Source of the DNA: a bacterium
Lineage (GTDB): Bacteria > Margulisbacteria > Marinamargulisbacteria > SXXA01
Assembly: GCA_018402095.1 (NCBI GenBank)
Contig: JAGYJO010000051.1
Location: forward strand, 1 to 9,733
Direction: 5' to 3'
Length of the DNA stretch: 9,733 nt
The notes under the pieces are model-generated. The model had not been told where the DNA came from, ran no database searches, and saw only the letters and a list, made by a program, of their open reading frames with translations. The position numbers were made by a program, and so were the translations under genes. Positions 1 through 6,166 of the stretch are shown piece by piece (position 1 is the first letter of the stretch; every line of letters starts with the position of its first letter).

Positions 1-99
1 ACAGATGGCGTCGCGCTCAATGATATGTTGGCAGACACAGGCAAATACTACGCATTGTGGACCATCGTGATGGTTACATTGATGTTAAGTAGTTATTAG
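1..99 (+). CDS. C-terminal end of an unidentified membrane protein (partial)
   Basis: The plus frame is open from the left edge and closes with TAG at 97-99, giving 32 residues. The last part (YYALWTIVMVTLMLSSY) is hydrophobic and looks like a final transmembrane helix running to the C-terminus. The preceding part (DGVALNDMLADTGK) is hydrophilic. I do not recognise the family from this tail. It converges on the minus-strand alr gene with about 42 bases between the two stop codons. Being this short, it could be chance, but the sharp hydrophilic-to-hydrophobic pattern and its placement favour a real gene end. Confidence 0.4.
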   Translation, partial: TDGVALNDMLADTGKYYALWTIVMVTLMLSSY

Positions 100-141
100 G
101 CGACGTTGCCCAATACCCCATCTGCACCATTTTCGTTCCGT

Positions 142-1254
142 TTAAGAACGGCTCAACCTTCCCCCTTTAACTGAAAGGGGGATTGAGGGGGATTTCTCCC
201 CAATCGTTGCACGGTAGCCAAAGCGACAAAAAATCTCTCTCGGATTGAGCCCCGCCCAAGATTTCCAATCTTCTGGCGTAATGGCATGCTCGCCATCGCC
301 ACCATATAGCACCACAGATTGACCCACTGCAAAGTCACTATTTTGAGGCAAAGCAACCATGATCAAATCCATACAGATACGACCAATTACAGGATAACGT
401 TGCCCTTCAATCATTACGGCCATGCCTGTCGTATTTGACGGGATGCCCGCAGAATAACCCGCGTAAACAACAGCCACCTTGTGATCTTCTGCTGCGTGAT
501 ACAACCCGGAATAACTCACCCACTCACCCGCCTGAACATCATGAATGTAGCCAATAGGTGCTGAAATCGTCACGGCATCCACATACAAACCCAAACCAAA
601 ACGAACCATACCGTGACCGTCGCTACTGACATTAAGAACACCATGTGTACTCAAAAGATGGGTTTTCACAGCATGAAAGCCATGGTTACGCACAACCTCG
701 GAAAGACGCTCAAAAACAGCAATCTGTAATTCCGTCTGTGGGTGATCCTTCTCATCTGCAAACCCCAAGTGGGTGAAAATACCCATCAACTGAATATGGG
801 CTGAACTGGTTATTTTTGACAATAATTCAGGCAGCAGTTCTGGCGAAAAACCCAAGCGATTCAAACCCGTATTGGCCTTCAAATGGATAGCCACAGTTTT
901 ATCCAAAGACAAAGCACGCTGCGACAAACGCGCCAAAAAAGACAGCGTATAAACCGTAAACATCACATTACCCACTATCAACGCATCAATATCTTCTGTC
1001 GGCAGGGGCTCGGAAAACAGAAGCAATGACACAGAAACATGCCCTTGAAGTCCATGGGCTTCGGCCGCGGTCACAACGCCAACCCCATCCACAATCCCAT
1101 CTAGAATACCCGCCATCCGTAAGGCACCCAACCCATACGCATCTGCTTTCAAAATAGCCATGACATGGGTCTCAGGCGCCAGTGTCTCACGCAGCGCCTT
1201 CACATTTTGGCGAACACGGTCTGCATCAATCGTAATTTGCGTATATGTCATCAT
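142..1254 (-). CDS. alr: Alanine racemase with a repeat-derived C-terminal tail
   Basis: PLP-dependent, cytoplasmic interconversion of L- and D-alanine for peptidoglycan. The PLP lysine is K36 in AILKADAYGLGA. The K126/R133 pair sits in HLKANTGLNRLGF, where the usual Asp of DTG is Asn. R218 in MVRFGLGLY contacts the cofactor ring. Y248 in VSYSG is the likely catalytic tyrosine, and GRICMD (291-296) is the substrate-site motif. The family GYADG motif reads GYSAG, and the NSA-type phosphate loop reads LSTHG, so this is a divergent member, but the key residues are present. The normal family end is near CRFGYR (343-348). The remaining residues, ending SIPLSVKGGRLSRS, are encoded by a palindromic repeat. 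Two tandem ATGs start the gene (1252-1254 and 1249-1251); no clear Shine-Dalgarno precedes them. It is divergent from hemA. Confidence 0.93.
   Translation of the reverse strand: MMTYTQITIDADRVRQNVKALRETLAPETHVMAILKADAYGLGALRMAGILDGIVDGVGVVTAAEAHGLQGHVSVSLLLFSEPLPTEDIDALIVGNVMFTVYTLSFLARLSQRALSLDKTVAIHLKANTGLNRLGFSPELLPELLSKITSSAHIQLMGIFTHLGFADEKDHPQTELQIAVFERLSEVVRNHGFHAVKTHLLSTHGVLNVSSDGHGMVRFGLGLYVDAVTISAPIGYIHDVQAGEWVSYSGLYHAAEDHKVAVVYAGYSAGIPSNTTGMAVMIEGQRYPVIGRICMDLIMVALPQNSDFAVGQSVVLYGGDGEHAITPEDWKSWAGLNPREIFCRFGYRATIGEKSPSIPLSVKGGRLSRS
155..194. repeat. C/G-rich palindromic repeat at the alr 3' end
   Basis: A perfect 8-bp stem, CCCCCTTT (161-168) and AAAGGGGG (174-181), with a 5-base loop AACTG, is followed by ATTGAGGGGGATTT. 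The G5 block therefore occurs twice, which makes it look like the core of a dispersed REP/MITE-like unit of the widespread CCCCCTTT...AAAGGGGGATTGAGGGGGATTT type. It lies inside the last codons of alr and encodes the SPSIPLSVKGG stretch. There is no U-tract on either strand, so it is not a standard intrinsic terminator, though it could still fold in the alr transcript. Dispersal cannot be shown from one copy. Confidence 0.65.
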
Positions 1255-1262
1255 AGTTAGGG

Positions 1263-1296
1263 TTTCAATTGTAGGATTCCACCTTCAAAATTGAAA
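1263..1296. promoter_or_regulatory. Inverted repeat in the alr/hemA divergent intergenic region
   Basis: TTTCAATT (1263-1270) and AATTGAAA (1289-1296) are perfect 8-bp inverted arms 18 bases apart, in the 83-base gap between the divergent alr and hemA starts. The right arm also forms a tighter dyad, TTCAA-AA-TTGAA (1284-1295). On the minus strand a TACAAT (1268-1273) could be a -10 box for alr, with a poor -35 (TTTCAA) inside the right arm. The dyad would then overlap an alr promoter, as an operator might. No good sigma70 match was found for hemA. The site is inferred from symmetry and position only. Confidence 0.35.
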
Positions 1297-1337
1297 GTAA
1301 AACTCACAATCCCTGGCAAGCAAACCCATCTTGATTT

Positions 1338-2378
1338 ATGATTTATAGCCTCATGAACATTGGATGCTTACAAATCGATTTTAAATTTGCCGATCTAACA
1401 GACATCGAGTCTGTCTATATCCCCAAATCTGCCTGGCCTATATTCGCCAAACAAGTACACGAAGAATCCCCCATTTTTGAAATGGTCATCTTGGCCACAT
1501 GTAACCGATTTGAAATTTATTTTGTGTCCCAAGACCATGAACAAGCACGGGATTGGATCATCCAAAGTATCAGCCAACTCAAAGAGCTCAGCACAACCCA
1601 TATCCGAGAAAAAATGAGATTCATGCATTTCCAAACGGCACTCACACATTTATTTCGTGTTTCGGCAGGAATGGAGTCTATGGTATTCGGAGAAGATGAA
1701 ATACTCTCTCAGATCAAATCCGCCTATACCGATTTCCAAGCATTGGGCCTGACCAAAGCCTTGTTTAACAAAGTTTTCCAAACCGCTATCGCCGCCGGAA
1801 AAAGGGCCCGGCATGAAACCGAAATTTCAAGAGGTGCCTATTCTGTAAGCTCTATCGCCGTTGATGCGATTCGGGAACTCCGTTTGGATTATTTTGGGGC
1901 CAGCATTCTTATTATTGGCGCCGGCACCATTGCCATGCGCGCACTCAAAAAGCTACATGCACTGGGACACCCCAGTATCACCATGTGCAACAGAACAGAC
2001 AGCAAACTCAAAAGCCTACAAGAACGGTACCAGATTCAGGCGCTCCCTTTTGCCAGTCTCGAAACAGACGTCTCTCGCTTCGATATTGTCCTCATCGCCA
2101 CCGCGTCCACGGCCTACTTACTCAAACCAGCCTTTTTCAAAACAGACACGGATTCAGAACAACTCATTCTGGATCTTTGCGTCCCTCGAAATGTCGACCC
2201 CGATGTCGCAAAACTCACACACATCCAACTACTCACCGTGGATAGTCTCCAAAAAATCGCAGACAAAAACGTCAATAAGCGTCAAAAAGAACATACCAAA
2301 GTCACCCTCATCCTGGACGATGAAATGACCAAAATCGATCAATGGATAGCCCATAGAATGATTCACAATGTCTCATAA
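1338..2378 (+). CDS. hemA: Glutamyl-tRNA reductase, short form without dimerisation domain
   Basis: First committed step of C5 tetrapyrrole synthesis: NADPH-dependent reduction of glutamyl-tRNA(Glu) to glutamate-1-semialdehyde in the cytoplasm. The catalytic cysteine is C55 in ATCNRFEIYF. The conserved HLFRVSAGMESMVFGEDEIL (104-123) and GKRARHETEISRGAYSVSS (154-172) are the family core. The NADPH domain shows IIGAGTIA (192-199), CNRT and DLCVPRNVDP. The protein stops just after the spinal-helix region (DQWIAHRM), so the roughly 80-100-residue C-terminal dimerisation domain of ordinary 410-420-residue enzymes is missing. The N-terminal NHKTAP motif is also absent. Coordinates give the longest form; Met6 (1353), reading MNIGCLQ, aligns better with the family start. 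Neither start has a clear Shine-Dalgarno. The stop overlaps the hemC start by 11 bases, suggesting coupled translation. Confidence 0.93.
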   Translation: MIYSLMNIGCLQIDFKFADLTDIESVYIPKSAWPIFAKQVHEESPIFEMVILATCNRFEIYFVSQDHEQARDWIIQSISQLKELSTTHIREKMRFMHFQTALTHLFRVSAGMESMVFGEDEILSQIKSAYTDFQALGLTKALFNKVFQTAIAAGKRARHETEISRGAYSVSSIAVDAIRELRLDYFGASILIIGAGTIAMRALKKLHALGHPSITMCNRTDSKLKSLQERYQIQALPFASLETDVSRFDIVLIATASTAYLLKPAFFKTDTDSEQLILDLCVPRNVDPDVAKLTHIQLLTVDSLQKIADKNVNKRQKEHTKVTLILDDEMTKIDQWIAHRMIHNVS

Positions 2379-3117
2379 CAGCACCATTCGAATAGGCACC
2401 CGTGGGTCCGCATTGGCCATGTGGCAAGCCAATCATGTCGCGTCACTATTGCACAAAGCCCACCCCCACCTACAAACAACGGTCGTTCCCATCAGTACCA
2501 GTGGCGATACAGACAAAATAACGCCGCTATCCGAACTCGGCGGTAAAGGGGTCTTTGTGCGTGGGTTGGAAGAAGCACTGGTCCATAATCACATTGATAT
2601 CGCCGTCCACAGTCTCAAAGATGTCACCTCACAATCCTTAGATGGTTTGGCTTTTTTTGCGTTTCTAACGCCGGAATCTATTCAAGACGCCTTGGTCACC
2701 CTCAAAACCAACGATACGACACACCACACAAACCCTCTCGACAAACTCTCTCACGGTAGCAACGTCGGCACAGGCAGTTTGCGTCGCATTGCACTCTTGC
2801 AAAAATTACGCCCCGATTTGCAAGCAACACCCATTCGCGGCAACATCGAAACCCGGATGCAAAAAGTATTAGATGGTGAGTTGGCAGGTATTTTACTCTC
2901 TGAAGCCGGGCTCAAACGAATGGGCGTTCTTCCTGGATTGGAAAGTCATGCCCTTTCACCAGAACACTTCACCCCAGCACCAGGACAAGGGGTCATTGCC
3001 GTCCAAGCACGTGAAACCGATCATGGGCTGGGAAAGCTGCTATCCGTCATCTCTGATCCTATCCAAAGCACCATTTCAGAAACACACTTACGCCTTCTCA
3101 AAATTTCGGCTTTTTGA
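2368..3117 (+). CDS. hemC: Hydroxymethylbilane synthase, truncated by a frameshift before the cofactor cysteine
   Basis: Porphobilinogen deaminase polymerises four porphobilinogens into hydroxymethylbilane. The open frame gives 249 residues against about 310 normally. Domains 1 and 2 are recognisable: IGTRGSALAMWQA (9-21), GGKGVFVRGLEEAL (58-71), catalytic Asp85 in VHSLKDV, GTGSLRR (134-140), IRGNIETR (156-163) and APGQG (204-208). The usual R-x-DPRDA segment reads PESIQDA, a loss of conserved residues. The frame ends at TGA 3115-3117 just after ISETHLRLLKISAF. Skipping one T restores F-DCRDPFGIW, which matches the family GCQVPIGAY around the dipyrromethane-bearing cysteine. As written, the product lacks this cysteine and domain 3, so it should be inactive. 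It starts inside the hemA 3' end (ATGTCTCATAA). Confidence 0.85.
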   Translation: MSHNSTIRIGTRGSALAMWQANHVASLLHKAHPHLQTTVVPISTSGDTDKITPLSELGGKGVFVRGLEEALVHNHIDIAVHSLKDVTSQSLDGLAFFAFLTPESIQDALVTLKTNDTTHHTNPLDKLSHGSNVGTGSLRRIALLQKLRPDLQATPIRGNIETRMQKVLDGELAGILLSEAGLKRMGVLPGLESHALSPEHFTPAPGQGVIAVQARETDHGLGKLLSVISDPIQSTISETHLRLLKISAF

Positions 3118-3121
3118 TTGT
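3109..3121 (+). other. hemC: hemC frameshift site GCT TTT TGA TTG T
   Basis: The upstream frame reads GCT-TTT-TGA across a run of five T (3111-3115). Skipping one T gives GCT-TTT-GAT-TGT, that is A-F-D-C, where the Cys is the expected cofactor-attachment residue (codon 3119-3121, residue 251 after the shift; Cys242 in E. coli). A phenylalanine tRNA on UUU could re-pair perfectly one base downstream with UGA as the next codon, the same geometry as the CUU-UGA site of prfB. The purine-rich Shine-Dalgarno-like stimulator seen just upstream of the prfB site is not present here. An extra T in the run is the simpler reading. Confidence 0.6.
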
Positions 3122-3292
3122 CGAGACCCCTTTGGCATCTGGTCATACCCCTCTGAAAAGGGATTTCCCATCATGCGTTTCTAAAAAAAACCAGGATCCG
3201 GCATTATTCATACCTTTCACACCAGCAACCCGGCGACACATGTAGAGTTACAAACATGGGTCACCGCTGTAACCTGCACAACGCAAGATTAA
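3116..3292 (+). pseudogene. hemC: Out-of-frame 3' remainder of hemC (domain 3), with an internal TAA
   Basis: Starting at GAT 3116 the +1 frame reads DCRDPFGIWSYPSEKGFPIM then RF, a stop TAA (3182-3184), and continues KKPGSGIIHTFHTSNPATHV, ending QD at TAA 3290-3292. The first part aligns with the start of HemC domain 3 (cofactor cysteine, then P-x-G). The rest has the length and position of its remainder. Joining both pieces gives 308 codons, a normal HemC length, and the final stop lies six bases before the next gene. This argues that the ancestral gene filled 2368-3292. The TAA sits directly before a run of A (3183-3190); a length change in that run would not remove the stop, so it needs a substitution. 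Confidence 0.7.
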
Positions 3293-3298
3293 ACACCC

Positions 3299-4801
3299 AT
3301 GACCCACCAAGATCCCATTCGCGTCTACTTCATTGGAGCGGGTCCAGGGGATCCTGATCTGCTGACGATCAAAGGAAAAGACATTCTTTCTCACGCAGAC
3401 GTAGTGCTTTATGATTTTCTCGCACATCCCGGCTGTCTCTCTTATACACCAGCCACCTGTCGCCGTATCTGTGTGGGAAAACGCAAAGGCCAACATGGTA
3501 AAACACAGACACAAATCAACACATTGATGCGTCGCTATGCCAAAGCAGGCAACCGTGTTGTACGGCTCAAGGGCGGAGACCCTATGGTTTTCGGTCGTAT
3601 GACCGAGGAAATGGAAACCCTTCGACAAGCCAATATTCCCTACGGGATTGTACCAGGCATCAGCACCATACAAGGAGCTTCAGGCAGCACAGGTATCCCG
3701 CTAACACACAGATCCCACTCGCGATCATTTGCTGTATTGACCGGTACAACGTGGAAAAAAGAAACCCTATCGGACAGCGAAATCCCAGATGCTGATGTCC
3801 TGCTCGTCTTTATGCCCAACACCAACCTCGGCGCACTCATAGATACTATCGTTCATCAGACACGACATATATGGGAGACGCCCGTCGCCATTATCACCAG
3901 TGCCAGTACCGCGGCACAAACAATACGATGCACGACACTCAAAGACATTTATGAGGAAGGCCTCAACAACGCCCCCAAACAACCGGTCATGCTGTTCATA
4001 GGACAAACGGTTTTATTGCACGAACATTACCAATGGCACCAGTTTTTACATCTAAAAGGCTGGCGCCTCTTCATCACCGCAGAATCGCTACCACAAAGCA
4101 ACACACTGACACTGCTCAAACAGATGGGATTGGAAATTTGTCATATTCCACTCATGGCGACAGAAGCCCTAGCACCAACAGCAAAGTGGACCCCCACACA
4201 TCTTCAAAAAGCAGATATGTTGATTTTTTGTTCGCAAAGAGGGGTATCACGTTTTTTCGATATTTTAGGCGAAAAAAACACCGATGTACGACGCATACAA
4301 GGAAAAATCGCCGCGATAGGAAAACAAACCGAAAAACGGCTAAGAGACTACGGACTACACACAGATGTGGTACCTCAAACACAATTTGGAGCCAAAGGAC
4401 TCTTGGCCGAACTCCCTCAGGATTTGTCCCATACACAGATCCATATTTACGGTGCACAAAACCTGGCAACCGACCTCGTGGCACAACTTCGAGCCCGAAA
4501 AGCTGTCGTCCATCATCATGCACTCTACCGCACACGCACACGCAAAGAGGTTCCTGTTTTGGATGTCTTGGGAAACCAAGATATTGTCTTGTTTTCCAGC
4601 CCGAGTCAGGTTGATAGTTTTCAGTATCACTACGGAACACCCACGCCCAACCCGCGCCTTTTGACATTGGGAGACACCACGCATCAACATTGTGAAACCC
4701 TATTTCAGGGTTCAACTCTAAATATTCAGCAGAGTCCAAAAGCTAGCTATGAGACTGCCTTCCAGGCTATTTTGGAGATGATCACCACTGGTGCAACCTA
4801 G
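3299..4801 (+). CDS. cobA-hemD: Uroporphyrinogen-III C-methyltransferase / uroporphyrinogen-III synthase fusion
   Basis: A two-domain enzyme at the branch of heme, siroheme and cobalamin synthesis. Residues 1-245 are a SAM-dependent uroporphyrinogen-III methyltransferase: VYFIGAGPGDPDLLTIKG (9-26), VRLKGGDPMVFGR (88-100), VPGIS (118-122) and IPLTHR (133-138). The usual FGRGGEE reads FGRMTEE and AYAGIPLTHRG reads GSTGIPLTHRS, so it is somewhat divergent. Residues 250-500 are a HemD-type uroporphyrinogen-III synthase, with GWRLFITAES, DMLIFCSQRGVSRFF, IAAIGKQTEKRL, QIHIYGAQN and DIVLFSSPSQVDSF marking the two lobes. The frame is intact. ATG 3299 directly follows the ancestral hemC stop (3292) and has no clear Shine-Dalgarno, which fits coupling to hemC translation; the hemC lesions would remove that coupling. 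Confidence 0.92.
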   Translation: MTHQDPIRVYFIGAGPGDPDLLTIKGKDILSHADVVLYDFLAHPGCLSYTPATCRRICVGKRKGQHGKTQTQINTLMRRYAKAGNRVVRLKGGDPMVFGRMTEEMETLRQANIPYGIVPGISTIQGASGSTGIPLTHRSHSRSFAVLTGTTWKKETLSDSEIPDADVLLVFMPNTNLGALIDTIVHQTRHIWETPVAIITSASTAAQTIRCTTLKDIYEEGLNNAPKQPVMLFIGQTVLLHEHYQWHQFLHLKGWRLFITAESLPQSNTLTLLKQMGLEICHIPLMATEALAPTAKWTPTHLQKADMLIFCSQRGVSRFFDILGEKNTDVRRIQGKIAAIGKQTEKRLRDYGLHTDVVPQTQFGAKGLLAELPQDLSHTQIHIYGAQNLATDLVAQLRARKAVVHHHALYRTRTRKEVPVLDVLGNQDIVLFSSPSQVDSFQYHYGTPTPNPRLLTLGDTTHQHCETLFQGSTLNIQQSPKASYETAFQAILEMITTGAT

Positions 4802-4858
4802 CATTGTAGACACACGTCCGTTATAAAGAATACACATCGCCGAACAAAGGAGTCCCCT

Positions 4859-5851
4859 ATGAGCTACCCTCAAACCCGTATGCAACGCTACCGACAAAAC
4901 CCAACACTCCGCACTCTTTTCGCCGAACATACCTTGCGTCCAGAGTGTTGTATTCAACCCTTATTTATTCACGAAGGACTGACCGAAGCCCGTGACATCG
5001 GATCCTTGCCAGGGATGGTCCAACACAGCCTCTCCTCACTACGTCTTGAGATAGACATGCTATGGCTAGCCGGTGTCAGAGCCGTCATTCTCTTTGGCAT
5101 TCCGCTCACAAAAGATGCCACCGCGTCAACCGCATCAGATGAAAATGGCATTCTCCAAAAAGCCATCCGTCAAATCAAAACCCAACGCCCTGAGATGACC
5201 GTCATTGCGGATTGCTGTCTCTGTGAATATACCACTCATGGACACTGTGGCATTCCAGGTCCTAAAGCCCCACTGTTTGACCATGACGCCACTTTGGCAC
5301 AATTGTCCGAGATTGCGCTGAGCTATGCAGCCGCCGGTGTAGACATCGTGGCGCCATCCGGCATGATGGACGGTATGATTCAGTCCTTACGCAGCAGTCT
5401 TGACCAACACGGTTTCTCAGACATTTTACTCATGTCCTACGCGGTCAAATACGCGTCTGCTTTTTACGGACCCTTCCGTCATGCCGCTGGCTCTGGGGAC
5501 GTATTTTCTGGCAACAGGCGTCACCATCAAATGGCCTATACCCAACGAAAAGAAGCCTTAAGAGAAGCCCAGCTAGACGTACAAGAAGGCGCCGACATTC
5601 TCATGATCAAACCAGGCATGCCCTATCTCGATATCGTTGCCGACGTCAGACGAGAAACAACGCTTCCGGTTGCCGTTTACCAAGTTTCTGGCGAATATGC
5701 GATGCTCCACGCAGCCGCAAAAGCAGGGGTATTTACCTACGAAGAAGCGATGCTAGAAAGCTTAATGGCCTTTGTCCGCGCCGGTGCAAATTGGATTATC
5801 ACATATGACGCAAAGCGTGTTCGTGATTTCATTACCCCTATGTTAGGATGA
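4859..5851 (+). CDS. hemB: Delta-aminolevulinic acid dehydratase (porphobilinogen synthase)
   Basis: Condenses two 5-aminolevulinates to porphobilinogen, the substrate of HemC. At 330 residues it has normal length. The two active-site lysines are visible: K197 in SYAVKYASAFYGPFR and the Schiff-base K251 in LMIKPGMPYLDI. The zinc-type cysteine cluster is present as C120, C122 and C130 in DCCLCEYTTHGHCG, so this is the zinc-dependent rather than the magnesium/aspartate-rich class. The C-terminal VYQVSGEYAML and WIITYDA motifs complete the barrel. The segment normally reading FGDRKTYQM is SGNRRHHQM here, a mild deviation. A good Shine-Dalgarno AAAGGAG (4846-4852) stands six bases before ATG, unlike the upstream operon genes. 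It follows the cobA-hemD stop by 57 bases and is probably last of the heme operon. Confidence 0.96.
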   Translation: MSYPQTRMQRYRQNPTLRTLFAEHTLRPECCIQPLFIHEGLTEARDIGSLPGMVQHSLSSLRLEIDMLWLAGVRAVILFGIPLTKDATASTASDENGILQKAIRQIKTQRPEMTVIADCCLCEYTTHGHCGIPGPKAPLFDHDATLAQLSEIALSYAAAGVDIVAPSGMMDGMIQSLRSSLDQHGFSDILLMSYAVKYASAFYGPFRHAAGSGDVFSGNRRHHQMAYTQRKEALREAQLDVQEGADILMIKPGMPYLDIVADVRRETTLPVAVYQVSGEYAMLHAAAKAGVFTYEEAMLESLMAFVRAGANWIITYDAKRVRDFITPMLG

Positions 5852-5870
5852 CCATCTAGGTTTTATTCTT

Positions 5871-5877
5871 AAGGAGG
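5871..5877 (+). promoter_or_regulatory. Strong Shine-Dalgarno fixing the antiporter start at 5882
   Basis: AAGGAGG lies four bases before ATG 5882. No Shine-Dalgarno precedes the internal ATG at 6025, which follows a run of C. The native start of the antiporter gene is therefore 5882 and the reading frame changes afterwards. Confidence 0.7.
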
Positions 5878-5881
5878 TTTT

Positions 5882-6166
5882 ATGGCTGTAGCAAAAGCTG
5901 TCACGAAAAGAAGTGCGAAATCAGTTTTTCACAATATCAAACAGATTCTCATTAACCCCGCTTTTATCTTATTTGTTATCGCTGTTGCCACCGCTTTCTA
6001 TGTAGGGAAATATATCCCCCCCACATGGAGTGTAGAAAAAACCACAATTGCCGTAAAACAGCAGAAGATGGTCGTCTTTGCATTTTCCGTGAAACCCTGT
6101 TTATTTGGGACCTGTTTTACCGGGAAAGTGAGGCGCGTCTTCAGGCAAAAAAACTCAACGAAATAG
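5882..6166 (+). pseudogene. 5' fragment of the NhaC-family antiporter gene, before a frameshift
   Basis: The frame opened by the strong Shine-Dalgarno encodes a basic N-terminus (MAVAKAVTKRSAKS), a transmembrane helix (about 27-48, FILFVIAVATAFYVG), and YIPPTWSVEKTTIAV. After roughly residue 58 it becomes low-quality sequence and ends at TAG 6164-6166. The neighbouring frame over the same bases carries a natural-looking continuation (AEDGRLCIFRETLFIWD and onward) that leads into the antiporter. A change to the -1 frame between about 6016 and 6060 joins them. The homopolymers there (C7 at 6016-6022, A6 at 6036-6041, A4 at 6055-6058) are the likely places of a lost base. Adding one A to the last gives IAVKTAEDGR. 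An independent small membrane protein is possible but less likely. Confidence 0.65.

Noticed and set aside
138..151. CCGTT-TAAG-AACGG hairpin as an alr terminator
   Set aside because: Only a 5-bp stem overlapping the alr stop codon, with no U-tract on either strand.
1861..2328. 155-residue plus-strand frame inside hemA
   Set aside because: Overlaps the conserved NADPH domain in another frame; Ser/Pro/Thr-rich shadow sequence.
3115..3117. UGA in hemC read as selenocysteine or by a recoded genetic code
   Set aside because: Reading through in the same frame gives another stop soon and no HemC similarity; the homologous continuation is in the +1 frame, so a frame change is needed.
4152..4739. 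195-residue open frame on the minus strand inside cobA-hemD
   Set aside because: Fully antisense to an intact two-domain enzyme; composition is Cys/Arg/Val-rich with no recognisable motif.
6036..6042. Programmed -1 slippery heptamer at AAAAAAC in the antiporter gene
   Set aside because: In the incoming frame the codons are GAA-AAA-ACC, so the X-XXY-YYZ register is wrong, and no downstream stem-loop stands out.
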